Shown: positions 25,325 to 36,320 of the stretch, piece after piece
How positions within the stretch are numbered: position 1 is the stretch's first letter
Layout: every line of letters begins with the position of its first letter
Assembly (NCBI GenBank): GCA_028551475.1
Contig: CM052358.1
Location: 4,962,501-5,026,500 of the forward strand
Direction of reading: 5' to 3'
Origin: Casuarina equisetifolia
Lineage: Eukaryota > Streptophyta > Magnoliopsida > Fagales > Casuarinaceae
Length of the DNA: 64,000 bases
Made by a program: the position numbers and the translations under genes
Notes under the pieces: generated by a model
Databases searched by the model: none
The model's input: the letters and a program-made list of their open reading frames with translations, nothing else
What the model was told of the DNA's origin: nothing

Positions 25325-26370
25325 AATGTCCTTTACTTGAGGAAGGGTTTTTGGGTTGAACAAAAGACTAGTTCAAATTAGGGCAGAGGAAGTTGAAGAC
25401 GCGAAAAGAGGCCAGAACTGCAACAGCGATATAAGCAGTACACCAAATACCCATCGCCAACAATAAATTCAGGACATCACAGTATGCCATACAATGAATT
25501 AAGTAAACCTAAACACGATTCAGCAATCACCGACCAAAAAAATAAAAAATAAAATAAAACACAACGACAGAGCTGACCAAGTTCGCAGATTTAAGAACCT
25601 CCGGAGGTTTTAGGGACGGAGAGAAAAGGGTAAAGTACGGTGCTGATATCGGAGCTCTGACCGTGAATGGAATCGTGGTTTCTTTGGTTAATGGGTTTTA
25701 TACGAGTATGGAATGGAACCGGTAACCGAAGTCCAACCCATTATGTGTTATCCTTAAATGTTTGTTTCCATTTGCCAATATTTCCGATACTCGGGCCGAG
25801 TTAAACGCTTACATTGTTACAACTCTAATTCAACTATCTAGAATTTCTGAACAACGTTATTCTCATATTTTTTGTCCCAAGAAATAATCTTTTCTCCTTA
25901 ATTAAAAAAGATCCGCCATTGTCATGATGATCCTCAACGACAACTTTATTTTAGTTAACATTTTTGGGTGCTGTTGTTCCTGTTTAGGTCATTTTGATAG
26001 TACCCATCTTTTTACATTGCTTCCAATTAAATTAAAGGTAAGGTCTTGAAGTAACACTTGTCCCAATTTCTTATATTCTATCTGTTTAATGGCCAACTTC
26101 TTCAATTACTTATTTTCTCGATTGTTCTGAAAGTCGGATCTTTTAGCCAGAGAGAAGAAACAAGCGTAGAAAACATGTGAGATGTATCCCAACCATGTGC
26201 CCAATAGATCATATAATGCATGAACATTTGGTCGAGTAGTTGGGAGCGCGTTCTAGTAAATAGAACGAGCTACTTGAATGTCGCAAACGAAGAAATTGCC
26301 TCAAAACATCATCAGGTTTAGGGACAGAGTGCGTTTGCTTCCCATCCGAAATCAAATGATTTTTCAATGC
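25325..26370. other. GPN3 5' region and flanking intergenic DNA
   Basis: About 25325-25660 is probably the 5' UTR and promoter of GPN3; a UTR intron is possible. The rest holds no recognisable gene. A perfect 7-bp inverted repeat (CGTTCTA/TAGAACG, loop GTAAA) lies at about 26250-26268. Confidence 0.45.
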
Positions 26371-26592
26371 TCAAAACGGGACAACATTTGCAAAAGCTAT
26401 AAAAGATGTGCCAGCAGTAAAAGGGCCTGAAAGATCAGGGCGAGGCTCAAGCTCAGGCGAGTGCTGCTGGCGAATTCGATATCGCAAGGTTTGTAAGAAC
26501 AATTGACTGGGACCATGGTTGGTTCCAGTCAAGAAGCTGTCCTTGCTTTTGAACATCCCCTGAAATCGGGGGTTTTCTTTCAAAGAAAGCAT
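26371..26592 (-). CDS. Candidate small protein gene, unrecognised (73 aa)
   Basis: I do not recognise this product. The frame starts at ATG 26592 (MLSLKENPRFQGMF) and ends ANVVPF, with a basic middle (RYRIRQQHSPELEPRP). Its support comes from the DNA around it: higher GC than the flanks and, immediately upstream on the same strand, a TATA box, telo-box and two site II elements in the order and spacing typical of ribosomal-protein, small mitochondrial-protein or snoRNA genes. A short ATG frame (MFCLLGLLCFL) at 26615 overlaps the start. It could be a non-coding RNA instead; no clear C/D or H/ACA box pair was seen. Confidence 0.4.
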   Translation of the reverse strand: MLSLKENPRFQGMFKSKDSFLTGTNHGPSQLFLQTLRYRIRQQHSPELEPRPDLSGPFTAGTSFIAFANVVPF

Positions 26593-26713
26593 AACAGACC
26601 CAGTAGACAAAACATGGCTACAATGAAAAGTAGAACAGAAGGGATAGATAGGAAACAGAGCCTCAGATCAAACCGTAAGGCGCCTGCCTGCCTTGTTTTG
26701 TGTCCGGAAGAGA

Positions 26714-26811
26714 TATTTATACAGCGGGACCATATAGGCTAGGGTTTCGGAAGGAGAGCAGTGGCATTTTCGTCATTCGGAGTGTGGTACTGGGCCGACA
26801 TGTTTAGCCCA
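26714..26811 (-). promoter_or_regulatory. Compact TATA + telo-box + site II promoter
   Basis: On the minus strand: TGGGCT at 26811-26806, the complementary form of TGGGCC at 26791-26796, telo-box AAACCCTA at 26747-26740, then TATAAATA at 26721-26714. Transcription would start near 26685 and run towards lower coordinates. This combination is common in plant translation-related and snoRNA genes. Confidence 0.65.
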
Positions 26812-28410
26812 AATCACATGTCAACAAAAGGGCCATAAGTCTTTAGCATGAAACAGCATGGCCTTATATGCCTCCTTTTTGCTCTGTCCCTAATTCTGCG
26901 CATTTGGGAGGGATTTTTGACTGGTTTAGTTTTCTTTTGAACATCTTTCAATTTCTCTTCGGAAAAAATTGCTAAACTTCAGACTGCTTCTTGGGGGCGT
27001 ATGAAAATAGTTCAGTTAAATTCTCCTTTGGCATGTTGTTGACAGCCTGATTTGCAATAGCACAACACAATACCTGCTGGTGTTCTTTTCTTCTTTTTAA
27101 TTTTATATACACAGATATCGTTGACGAGAATACATGCTACTGTTCCATGCATAAAATTTTGGGCTCCTGCACTATCGGGAGAGCCTCTTCAGGTTCAACG
27201 CAAAAACTATTGATATTATAACGTATCGAGGAGCCGGTTATTCATTCTCCCTCAGAAAAATGTGGCTGTTCTTACACTTGGAACAAAATCAATATATGAC
27301 TTCTGGTAAATGGAGGGAAGCGGAATGTCATTTTGGAGCGGTTTCTAGACATAGTTTCTCTGCTAGCCTCGTCACAAGAAATAGAAAGGATCATTGGGGT
27401 CATGACAAGTGATCGTCTGGGCGTTTTTGGCATAGGAAATGCGAAGAGCAGAGACCATCTCTGTAATGAATATGGATTTTCATAAAGAAGATAAGTTTTT
27501 AAGCTACCATATCATCTCCAATGGTTCTATCCATGTAGAAACATATGGTTCCGATGTAAACATTCCCAAGGCAGCCTAAGAAGCCATTGGTCAGGAATGC
27601 TTCCAGTCATACTAAGCTAGAGTCGCCCTGGAGAAACTTCAACATCTGGCGAAAGAGTATCTATATTCACCCCTCAATAGAAGACCTTGTTAGCATGAAA
27701 ATCTTCTAGAGCCTAAGTATACTACCAAAAAATTCCTCTATTGACAAATCTCTGAAACTGTTTCACTCTCAGGTATCGAAGTGCTTTAGTCAGTTCTCTT
27801 TACACATTTGCAGCTGCTTCTTGGATATGTTTGACTGTAATATCTGTGCTTTTTGTAAATCATGGATACAAATGAAATTTTGAAAGTAGAGGTAACTATA
27901 TGTGTGATTAGCTAGTAAATACAAGCAAAATCACATATTAGGTACCGTTAATAGAAGGACTTACAAACCAAGTACAATTATATTTTTCAATATCCCTTTA
28001 CAAAAAGCTTGACTATTTCCCTAGATTTATAGTCAAAACCCAATAAGTAGATTTAGCTTTAAAAAAAGAGTCTACGATCACATATACAGTTAAATATAGA
28101 AATTACAATTTGCCATCAAAGATTCTTGGTTTCCAGGTACGCTACATTCACCGTAAGAAATATATCATGAATTCAAGTCTTATAATTGAATTCCTTAAAA
28201 AACTTATACTAGTAATAGCTCGTCGGCCCTGAGACTTTGGCTTAATCACAGTGGTAGTAGCTTGTAACATTGTGTCCCGTATCAACGAGTTAAGTAATAG
28301 GACAGGAAAGTTTTATTCGTTTGAGACTATCTTAGGCATGGGGGCTCTTTCTGACTTGTCTAAACTTAGCTATCAGAAACACTACACTACTCTTGACGAT
28401 GGAAAGAATT
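26812..28410. other. Intergenic, no gene seen
   Basis: Ordinary AT-rich DNA. No frame with recognisable coding content, no repeat of note. The short frame at 28251-28490 overlaps the start of the 586-bp tandem duplication and is not called. Confidence 0.5.
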
Positions 28411-29560
28411 CATTCTCCTCTCAAGTTCGGCATCTTACTCAAAACCATATTATGCGCAAGGCAAACACACCAGCAAGTGAATATCACTGAACATCGCCAC
28501 AAACAGCACTACCAATTCATAATTGAATGCTAATATTAATTTGCAGTAGGCCTTACATCACCCTTCAAAATTTAGTTTCAACCTCACTCGGCACTTCCAA
28601 AGTGAGTAAGAGGGCAGCAAGTACAACCCCTATATGTTGTGTGATAAAAGGCACTTGATTAGCTAATACTATCCTTGCTAGAAGCCATTATCTATGAAGA
28701 ACGGTAAGCAGAAACTTTGCCATAGGGGTAGCAATCAATTTCACATTGGCTGTGTATAACATCATATAAAAAGCGCGAATAGATTTACGGATCTGTTGAC
28801 AGTCATAACTTACTAAGGGAAAAGAAAACAACGTGGAAGCAAAATCTATTGCATTGATACATAGATTTACCAATTCCACATAGATCTAAGTCCACCTCCC
28901 ACTCTGGGAAGAAAGAAAGACACAAGAGGAGAAGCAGAGAAGAAAAATCAGAATGGGAAAGAGTTCCCAGAGTGCAGCAGCAACTATGATGAATTAGATT
29001 CTCCTCTCAAGTTCTGCATCTTACTCAAAACCATATTATGTGCTAAGCCAAACACACCGGCTAGTAACTGCCACTAACCATCTCCACAAAGAACCCTATC
29101 AATTAATGACTGAATGCTAATATTAATTTGTAGTATGCCTTACATCACCCTTCAGTATTTAGTCCAACCTGACTCAGCACTTTCAAAGTGAGTAAGAGGG
29201 CAGCAAATACAGCCTTTATATATTGGGTGAAAAAAGGCATCTGACTTGCTAATACTATGCTTACTAGAAGCGATTGTCTAAGTAGGACAGTCAACAGAAA
29301 CTTTACCATAGGGGTAGCAATCAGTTGACAGTGCAAATAGATTTACAGATCAGTTGACAGTCATAACTTACTAAGGGAAAAGAAAAACAACATGGAAGCG
29401 AAATTCATTTGATTGATCCATAGATATACCAATTCAACAAAGATCTAAATCCATCCCCCACTTCAGGAAAAAAGAAAGACACAAAAGAGGAAAAGCAGAA
29501 AAGAAAAATCAGAAAGGGAAAGAGTTTCCAGAGGGCAGCAGGAACTATGATTAAGTGACT
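28411..29560. repeat. 586-bp direct tandem duplication
   Basis: The block beginning TTCTCCTCTCAAGTTC at 28413 recurs at 28999, a shift of 586 bases. Similarity continues through GAGTAAGAGGGCAGCA, TGACAGTCATAACTTAC and GGGAAAGAGTT to about 29555. Copies differ by many substitutions and small indels, so the event is not recent. No coding content is recognised in either copy. Confidence 0.85.
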
Positions 29561-31021
29561 TGATATGGAAAAAGAATGAAGTTTCCTGTCAATCCAATAT
29601 TACAAAATCTAAATATCTATTAGTTAACAAACAACAGCACAAAGCAGAGAAAAGCATTCTTAAGCCCTTTTTGCCTTCATTTTAGTTGTTCACCTCTTTC
29701 TCTCTGTTCTTTGTTTTGGTGGGGGGGATCTATTGGGTGTTCTGTACCAACTCAATCTCAAAACGTTTCAGAATGAAAAAAAACAATTTTTTCTTCTCAA
29801 GGACTTGCCTAATATGGTTCGAACATTTCTGATCATACTTCTTCATTCAACAACACAACCGAAGGTTCCCACAAGCAAAGCTTCGTGTAGTCTAGGGGTT
29901 TATTCAATTCATTCCTCCATAACAAAGACCAAAGATAAGGTACAAATTAGCTGGAGATTACCACCATGCTCATAAAGTGTGAGCCAAAAAAAGAACCTCT
30001 TTGGGGCAAAGATGCTCTGACTCTACACTCTGAAAATTGCTATAAGGAAAGCAATCAAGAGAGGAAATCATTAGGGCCGTCAGGGTGAATGGATTATGGG
30101 CTCGCATCCTATTACATTAAAAGATGAACAGAAAACTAGTTAGTGGATTGACTCGGGAACACATTTCATTCTCACTAGGAGCTCATTTTTAAAATTGAGG
30201 GCCTATTAGTTTATAGAGAAGTGATGCGAACATGTGGATGCATAAGATTCAATTGAAAATAATCCTTATGCTCATTGGGTAGGATGGCAAAAGAAAGCTG
30301 GAATTAATTTACATTCATTCTGAAAGGTCTTGCATCGAGGTAATCCTTAAACTGAAATAGATATTGGAAGTGTAAATACTCATCCATGAGAAAAAACTTG
30401 ATTATATTAGATTTCCAAACCCTTTAGCCTCAATATGACCCTACTCCTCAAAGCCACATTGTGTGCCTCCTTGCGTTTGATGGGTTGGTAAGGATTGCCA
30501 GCAGGAGCAAAACTCCAACCCTTAAAGCTCAACATTAAGCTTTGAAACAATAAACTGCTTTCAAAACAATTTTTTTTTTGATTAGGCGTTTTACATATTA
30601 TCCCCTTTTCGGTCAGCAATACCCAGAACCACGATTTGAATCACTACCAAAAGAGGGAATCAACTGAATGCAATCGTTATTGGCATTAATCTGTGGCAGC
30701 CACCATGACCACCGCTATCATTACCTCAAGCTACTATTGCCTTGAGGAAATTTACCCACAAGTCAAAGATCCCTATTCAACTCTTGCAAGTTCCCCGGCA
30801 GTCACATCGATCACGAACCACCCAAAACCCAGTAACAAGAGAAGCAGAGACAGTGCATATCAATTAACCAAGCAAGTAAAATGTTTCAAAATGCCCTCAA
30901 TGACAAATCTTGAGAGGGCCAATGTTTGAACACAAAAGAAAAGAAAAGTGGTCTCTTAATCCGAAAGAGATTGCAAATTTATTGAGAGGAAAGCGAAGAA
31001 CAACACAAGGAACGAGAAGAA
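29561..31021. other. Intergenic region and probable 3' UTR of the ferredoxin-like gene
   Basis: No gene recognised. Small frames at 29733-29975 and 30693-30929 lack any family signal. The part just below 31022 is probably 3' UTR of the ferredoxin-like gene. Confidence 0.45.
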
Positions 31022-31522
31022 TTACGGGATGTCCCAAGGCTTGGGCTCGGGGATGGCGACGACCATACCTTGGAGATCTTGGGTTAGGACGACCTGGCAG
31101 CCGAGACGGGAGTGCTTGTTGAGGACACGTGCGCGAGAGTTGCGCTTGAGCACGTATTCCTCATCGTAGGTGCGAGGAGGTAGCTTTTCGAACCATTCCT
31201 GCGCGATGCTAACCTCACACTCGGCGGAGCAGGCGTCGATCTCCTCCAGGCGGTGGGAGGCCGGTTCGATCAGGCCGCAGTTGGTAAGGGCCTTCAGCAG
31301 GGTATGCCCCGACAGCCCTACAACCTCTCGTTTCTTGCCATCGACATCCACCGCGAACAGCTTGACGATACGGTCCGACACTTTCTTCGAGGTGGAGCTC
31401 GAGCTGGAGGTGGAGGTGGAGGTGGAGCTAACGCTTGCGGAGGAGCGAGAGATCAGGAAGGATTTGGAGGGGATTCGAGACGAGAGTCTCTGAAGACTGC
31501 TTAGCCGCGACACGATCGCCAT
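31022..31522 (-). CDS. C1-FDX: Ferredoxin-like subunit of mitochondrial complex I
   Basis: Intronless, 166 aa, starting at ATG 31522. Residues 1-45 are a Ser/Arg/Leu-rich mitochondrial leader (MAIVSRLSSLQRLSSR, then a poly-Ser/Thr stretch). The rest is a ferredoxin fold: DGKKREVVGLSGHTLLKAL, a modified cluster loop around DACSAEC, and KHSRLGCQVVLTQDL. Normal mitochondrial ferredoxins use C-x5-C-x2-C plus a distant C; here the first cysteine is gone and the next two are spaced C-x3-C. This fits the complex I bridge ferredoxin (Arabidopsis At3g07480), thought not to carry a usual 2Fe-2S cluster. It would sit in the inner membrane complex next to the gamma-carbonic anhydrases. The coding region is unusually GC-rich for the window. 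Confidence 0.9.
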   Translation of the reverse strand: MAIVSRLSSLQRLSSRIPSKSFLISRSSASVSSTSTSTSSSSSTSKKVSDRIVKLFAVDVDGKKREVVGLSGHTLLKALTNCGLIEPASHRLEEIDACSAECEVSIAQEWFEKLPPRTYDEEYVLKRNSRARVLNKHSRLGCQVVLTQDLQGMVVAIPEPKPWDIP

Positions 31523-33046
31523 TGCTTGCCTGCTTTGCGACCACTGTTCAAGGAACTAGGGGAGCAATCCTTTAGCAACAATGTTGTTATATGCATAATT
31601 ACCATAACCTATTCAGCAAAACCCAAAAGATGACAAATTTCTGTAGAAAATAAGAGCATAAACACTAGAAAAACAAAATATAAAAATGTTAGAAAAAGAA
31701 AATTCGCATATTCTGTTCATTAACAGAAAAGAAAAGAATATTGAAATGCTGGAATCATATATATAAAGATCACTTGTTGTGACAAATCTTATAGCCGTAA
31801 CAAGTTCAATGCTCTAACCAATCAAAATGAATAAGGAAATGAGCATTTCAAATGACAGCCTATTTTTCCCGATCTCATGCTTGGACTAAAAGAGGAGAGA
31901 AAAGCCCCATACTATTCCTCCGAGTTTTTTTTGCTCCATTTCTGTCAAAGATCAAGTCTACAACCCCAGAATGTTAAGTCGGCCCTGAAGTAATTGTTAG
32001 ACTATTTTTAGTAGTCCTCACTTATGTGGGCTTATATCAATGTGATTGATTATCTTCAATTGTTTTATTAGTTGTTTTGTGGTCTATATGTATAAGACAT
32101 ATTGGATCCATTATTTTTTAATATGGTACTATCTAGTGTGGGCTTGTATTTACTATATAGAACAATGATGAGTTGGATTATATTAACAACATACTTTGTA
32201 TATGACTAAGATCCCTCATTTGCCTCTCAATATATGCACTATGAGTCTACATTTGTAAAGATCATGTTCAGTAGATTAAAAAGTGTTATATTTCTATCTT
32301 TATTACTATATTATGTATAGTAACACATTTTTATAAGCATTTGTGTACAGTATCATGCACAGTAAAAGTATTTTACATATATAATGAATAAATAAGAGAT
32401 GTTTGAACGAATGAAAAATGTATGAAAGCTTCTCTCTATTTATCACGAACGGCCTCATCCACGATCTTGTAGATTGATCTTTCTCATCAGCCAATGGTTC
32501 TAGAGAGAACAAAGGAGTAAATCAAGCCATTATCCTTGATTAGAATAAGTTATCCGATTGCTAAAATGGGTTCCAGAACAAGTACGTTCGTTCTTTTTGT
32601 TAAAATTTGTGTTCTAGATGAATAATAAGGTCTTGGTTTTAAGCTCGATTGAGCTCGGTTTTTCTAATAGTAATAGCCATCAATAGTGAAGTTTTCAAAC
32701 CATTTTGAAAGTTGGCTATTAGATATAGAGGTTTGGTGTTGTGAAGAGAAAAGAGAAATACTCTATATAGTAAAATTCATTAGATCTCAAAGGTATAATT
32801 TTCTTGTAATGTTATTGTTAGTTCAAGAATTGGAAGAATTTTTTTTAATTTAAACAAATTTTTTAAGTGTATGTCTTGATAATATGGAAAAATTCACATC
32901 TTAAAAAAAAGTAGTTGAGAAACACATTCTATAATTTTTAGTTGATCTTTATTATCAATTATTTGTTTGATTATAAGAAAAAGGGAAATTCTTAACCTTG
33001 TTTAAGGCTATTATTCATGTTGGATACATGGATTATGTAGGTTTGA
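31523..33046. other. AT-rich intergenic region
   Basis: The first ~50 bases are the 5' UTR of the ferredoxin-like gene. Beyond that no gene is seen. The stretch from about 31994 has a loosely LTR-like look (TGTTAG start, TATA-rich) but no matching partner or clear end. Confidence 0.45.
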
Positions 33047-33222
33047 GAGATAAGTAAATTTCTTGAAATATTATTTAGATTTATCAGTAACAACACTTAC
33101 TTAATTTGGTACGAAATTAAGTAAGACCAAGAGATAAGTAAATTTCTTGTAAATCTTATTTAGATTTATGTAAGAACACTTATTTAATTTGGTAAGGAAA
33201 TAATAAAGACCAAGAGATAACA
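33047..33222. repeat. 84-bp tandem duplication
   Basis: GAGATAAGTAAATTTCTTG...GACCAA occurs at 33047-33130 and 33131-33213; a third copy starts (GAGATAA) at 33214 and stops. Differences are few. Confidence 0.85.
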
Positions 33223-35223
33223 CTTAGACTTATTTTATAGAAAAGAATGACATAATATGCAGTACAAGGTAGGTGAAAATTCATCTATCATCCAATAATA
33301 TTGTTGATGGGACACTATATAGTACCTAACACAACAAAGAAGCTAGAACCAATGCTTCGTCTTCCTATTGAAAATGCTTGATCCATAAGTTGAATTGAAT
33401 ATGTCATCAACAAAGTGCTGCTACTTATGTATCCTAATTCGCTACTGCAAGCTATAATTAGTCATAAATCATTAAGATGATATGTAGTTTAGACTATTGG
33501 GATGTGACCTTTTTATGGCTAAAGAGTAATAGAAGTGGTCTAAGTTAAAATTTTGTCAAGTTACAAGATCAACGCCAATCTTCACACACATAAACATATG
33601 AATGGTTAGGCAAAACATTAGAAGTTTTAAAGGAGAGTATAGTGCGTACAATGACAAATCACTTTAGTAACTGCGTGGAAAAGTTAGAAAAGTTGTGCCT
33701 AGTCCATGTACAGTTATGGACATTTTTTAATTTGTGAGAACATAATGGTCTTTTTTTTTTCACTCTATTATTTTGTGAACAGCTAACAGTTCCTTTGGCT
33801 AGAGTTCAAATTCCTACTTGTTTTTGCGCTTCGTTGTGCATCATCTTAAAGCCAGTAGCTTCTTCCTCTTGTTCCCCCATTAACGTGATCCTATAGCCTC
33901 TTGTGCCTATGATGAGAATTTTCAGATCAGAATCGATGGACAAATTTCACAAAAAGTAGCGTCAACTTGGAAATCGATGAGGTTATAAGAACCAAATGGA
34001 ACGGTTGAGCGTCTGTTTCCATGGTCAATGTCAAAGCAAAACAGTAGGTAATACTGTGTCTGGTCTGTATCCAAGTGTTTGAACCAGATGATTTGTCTTT
34101 GGACCAAGTGATCTCCATCAAAGTCTTTGCAGAAGAAGGATAGGTCTGTCAGAATAAGAAGAAGCTAGGAAGTAAGTTGAGAAATGGGTTGCTTAGACAC
34201 CGAATCGTTAGGCCTTGGAAACAGCATTCAGAATTTATTTTCTTTTGTGCTTGAACACAAGTCGCGGACCTGATTGAACAGAAATAGAGGGTGGGAAATT
34301 GTGGGATTCCATCGAACTCCAGAATTACCATCCAATTACAAGCAAATGTGAAATCACAGGATATGGATACCAGGCCATTTCCGGCAGAGCATTAACTTGG
34401 CGTCCCTTTGAATTCCACTAGCTGTCTTCACTCACACCCATACGCATAGAGAAGCTTTTGGAGCCTGGTTTTCTTCCATACGAGCCACTGGAGTGCAATG
34501 GGAATAAGGTGGCATCCCATCAATATTGCCGGATTTGATCTCCTGTTGAGGTATATGGTGAAACCACTAATTCATCGGAGCATTTATAATCTCTTGAGTA
34601 ACTGCTACAAAAACAGAGGTCGATGGAAGATCTATTTGCTATTTAATGGAGTACTTACTTGTGATGTCTTTACCCGCTATATGAAACATATATGGGTGGA
34701 ATCTTTCAATTATAACATAATAAAACATGTTTGTGAAAATTTGATGTTCTTAATTTGTTAAATTTCTATCATTTAGTTATCAAGCAAAACATCATAAAAG
34801 GATAGATAAAGTAGTTTTAGGATACAATTAAACCAAAACTTAAAAAGTATTTTCAAACTTAGGGAAAAGGCTTTTGTATTTGCTGCAATAAGCTTTCATT
34901 GAGGAGATGTTTTGGACTTTTAACAAAATGTTAGCTCATAAGTAGATTATATTAAGTTTAACTTGTCATCAAATTTTAATATTTGTTCCATTTAATATTG
35001 ATAGTCAAACTTCAATTCTATCATTACCATAATCATGATCAAAACATCACATTGTAGGATGAAAAGAAGTGCATATTATAGAAAGTAGCAAAAATAACAA
35101 TGGTAGGAGTTATGGGATAACCTCATATTGAAAACACATTAAAGTCATACCCTTAGTGGCTTTAAACATTCATTTATGGATTAATAGAAGAATAAAACTT
35201 AACTCATATCAAGTTAATCCAAA
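33223..35223. other. AT-rich intergenic region
   Basis: No recognisable gene. Frames at 33922-34107, 34149-34331 and 34498-34761 show no family signature. They may be remnants of the neighbouring F-box copy or chance. Confidence 0.4.
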
Positions 35224-35835
35224 TCAATGGCAAGAAGAAAACCATGTTGGAGTAACACAAAAAGGTAGACTATTTTGAGAAACATCTAATTCTTGAATGT
35301 TGTGATCCTCTGTATCAAAAACGGCACCAAAATTGTATAGTTCAGGTATGTAAATGCAATTCTTCTTACATCCAACAAGTTTTGAAACTGAAAAAGAGAA
35401 AGAGCAGCTAAAACCTAGAAAGAATGCTTGATCATCCAAGCTTTTCATGGAAACCCATTGACCACACTTTTCATGTAACTTATACACCTTTATATCAGCC
35501 AGATTACGAGGAGGGAAACATTGTTCTTCATAGTCCAAGTATAAATCAACAACATAAAGAGATCCACAAGACTCCACCAGGTACTTCAAGTCTTCGTTAC
35601 ACTTGGGGAGTTGAAGGAAAAACTGTACTACCTTCGGGGGTGAACTCTTGATCAACCATAGGGTTCCATCTATATCAATAGAATAAAATTGACTCTTGTA
35701 AATGATAATATCAACGTATTCATCAAGACCATCAATGTGGATTAACTTCTTATCCCTATATCTTGCAAATGCTAATTCCCCCCAATGATGTATCAAGTTT
35801 AAGTAACAATGTGCTCTTAAAATCAAAGTGAACAT
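35224..35835 (-). pseudogene. Truncated F-box/DUF295 (KIB-type) gene copy
   Basis: An open frame of about 203 aa matching only the C-terminal beta-propeller (DUF295) half of plant F-box/DUF295 proteins. Hallmarks are FYSIDIDGTLWLI, LVESCGSLYVV, VYKL, WVSMKSLDDQAFFLG and FSVSKLVGCKKNCIYI. The N-terminal F-box that would bind SKP1 is absent: upstream DNA to 36.7 kb shows no F-box and is AT-rich. Family members normally have about 350-400 residues. The frame is free of stops, so it is either a recent truncation or a short expressed protein lacking the F-box. No intron signal was found. Confidence 0.75.
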
Positions 35836-35992
35836 CAAAAGATGAAAATAACTAAATTAAGAGTCAATTCTAAATGTAATTCCTTACAATGATAGAAAAT
35901 CAACGGAAAAATTCATAAGATCCAAACTTTAAGCTTTCTCTCTAATAGATATTAATATTAAGGTTTCAATCATAAAACAATTCACTCCTTTT

Positions 35993-36320
35993 TCTTTATC
36001 CTTCTTTATTATTAAATAAACCTAACTCCTATTCTATTGTGACTGGATTTTGAAATCTTAATATGATTAGATTTTGAGTATTTTAAATCTTAGGCTTTAT
36101 TTAAAGCAAATAATAAAAAAATCTAATTATTTAAAAAGTTCAAAAATAATATAAAATTTAATAGCAAGTGTCCAAAGTACAAGATAATCTTGTCTCTCCT
36201 GGGTCCTTTACACAGAAATCTTTATCCTTATTTATTATTAAATAGACCTACCTCCCTAACTCCTAAATAGACCTAACTCCTATTCTATTGTAATTGGATT
36301 TTGAAATCCTAATATGACTA
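35993..36320. repeat. Pair of direct repeats ~226 bp apart
   Basis: CTTTATCCTT...TTATTATTAAATA...CCTATTCTATTG...TGGATTTTGAAATC at 35993-36067 recurs at 36219-36319. The second copy has an internal ~25-bp duplication (AAATAGACCTA...ACTCCT twice). Confidence 0.75.

Noticed and set aside
26306..26314. TGATGA on the minus strand as a C/D snoRNA box C
   Set aside because: No box D (CTGA) or terminal stem at a suitable distance.
31170..31504. Long plus-strand frames opposite the ferredoxin-like gene
   Set aside because: GC-rich antisense shadows; the minus strand has the conserved protein.
31994..32660. Possible solo LTR
   Set aside because: A TG start is visible but no convincing CA end, target duplication or second copy.
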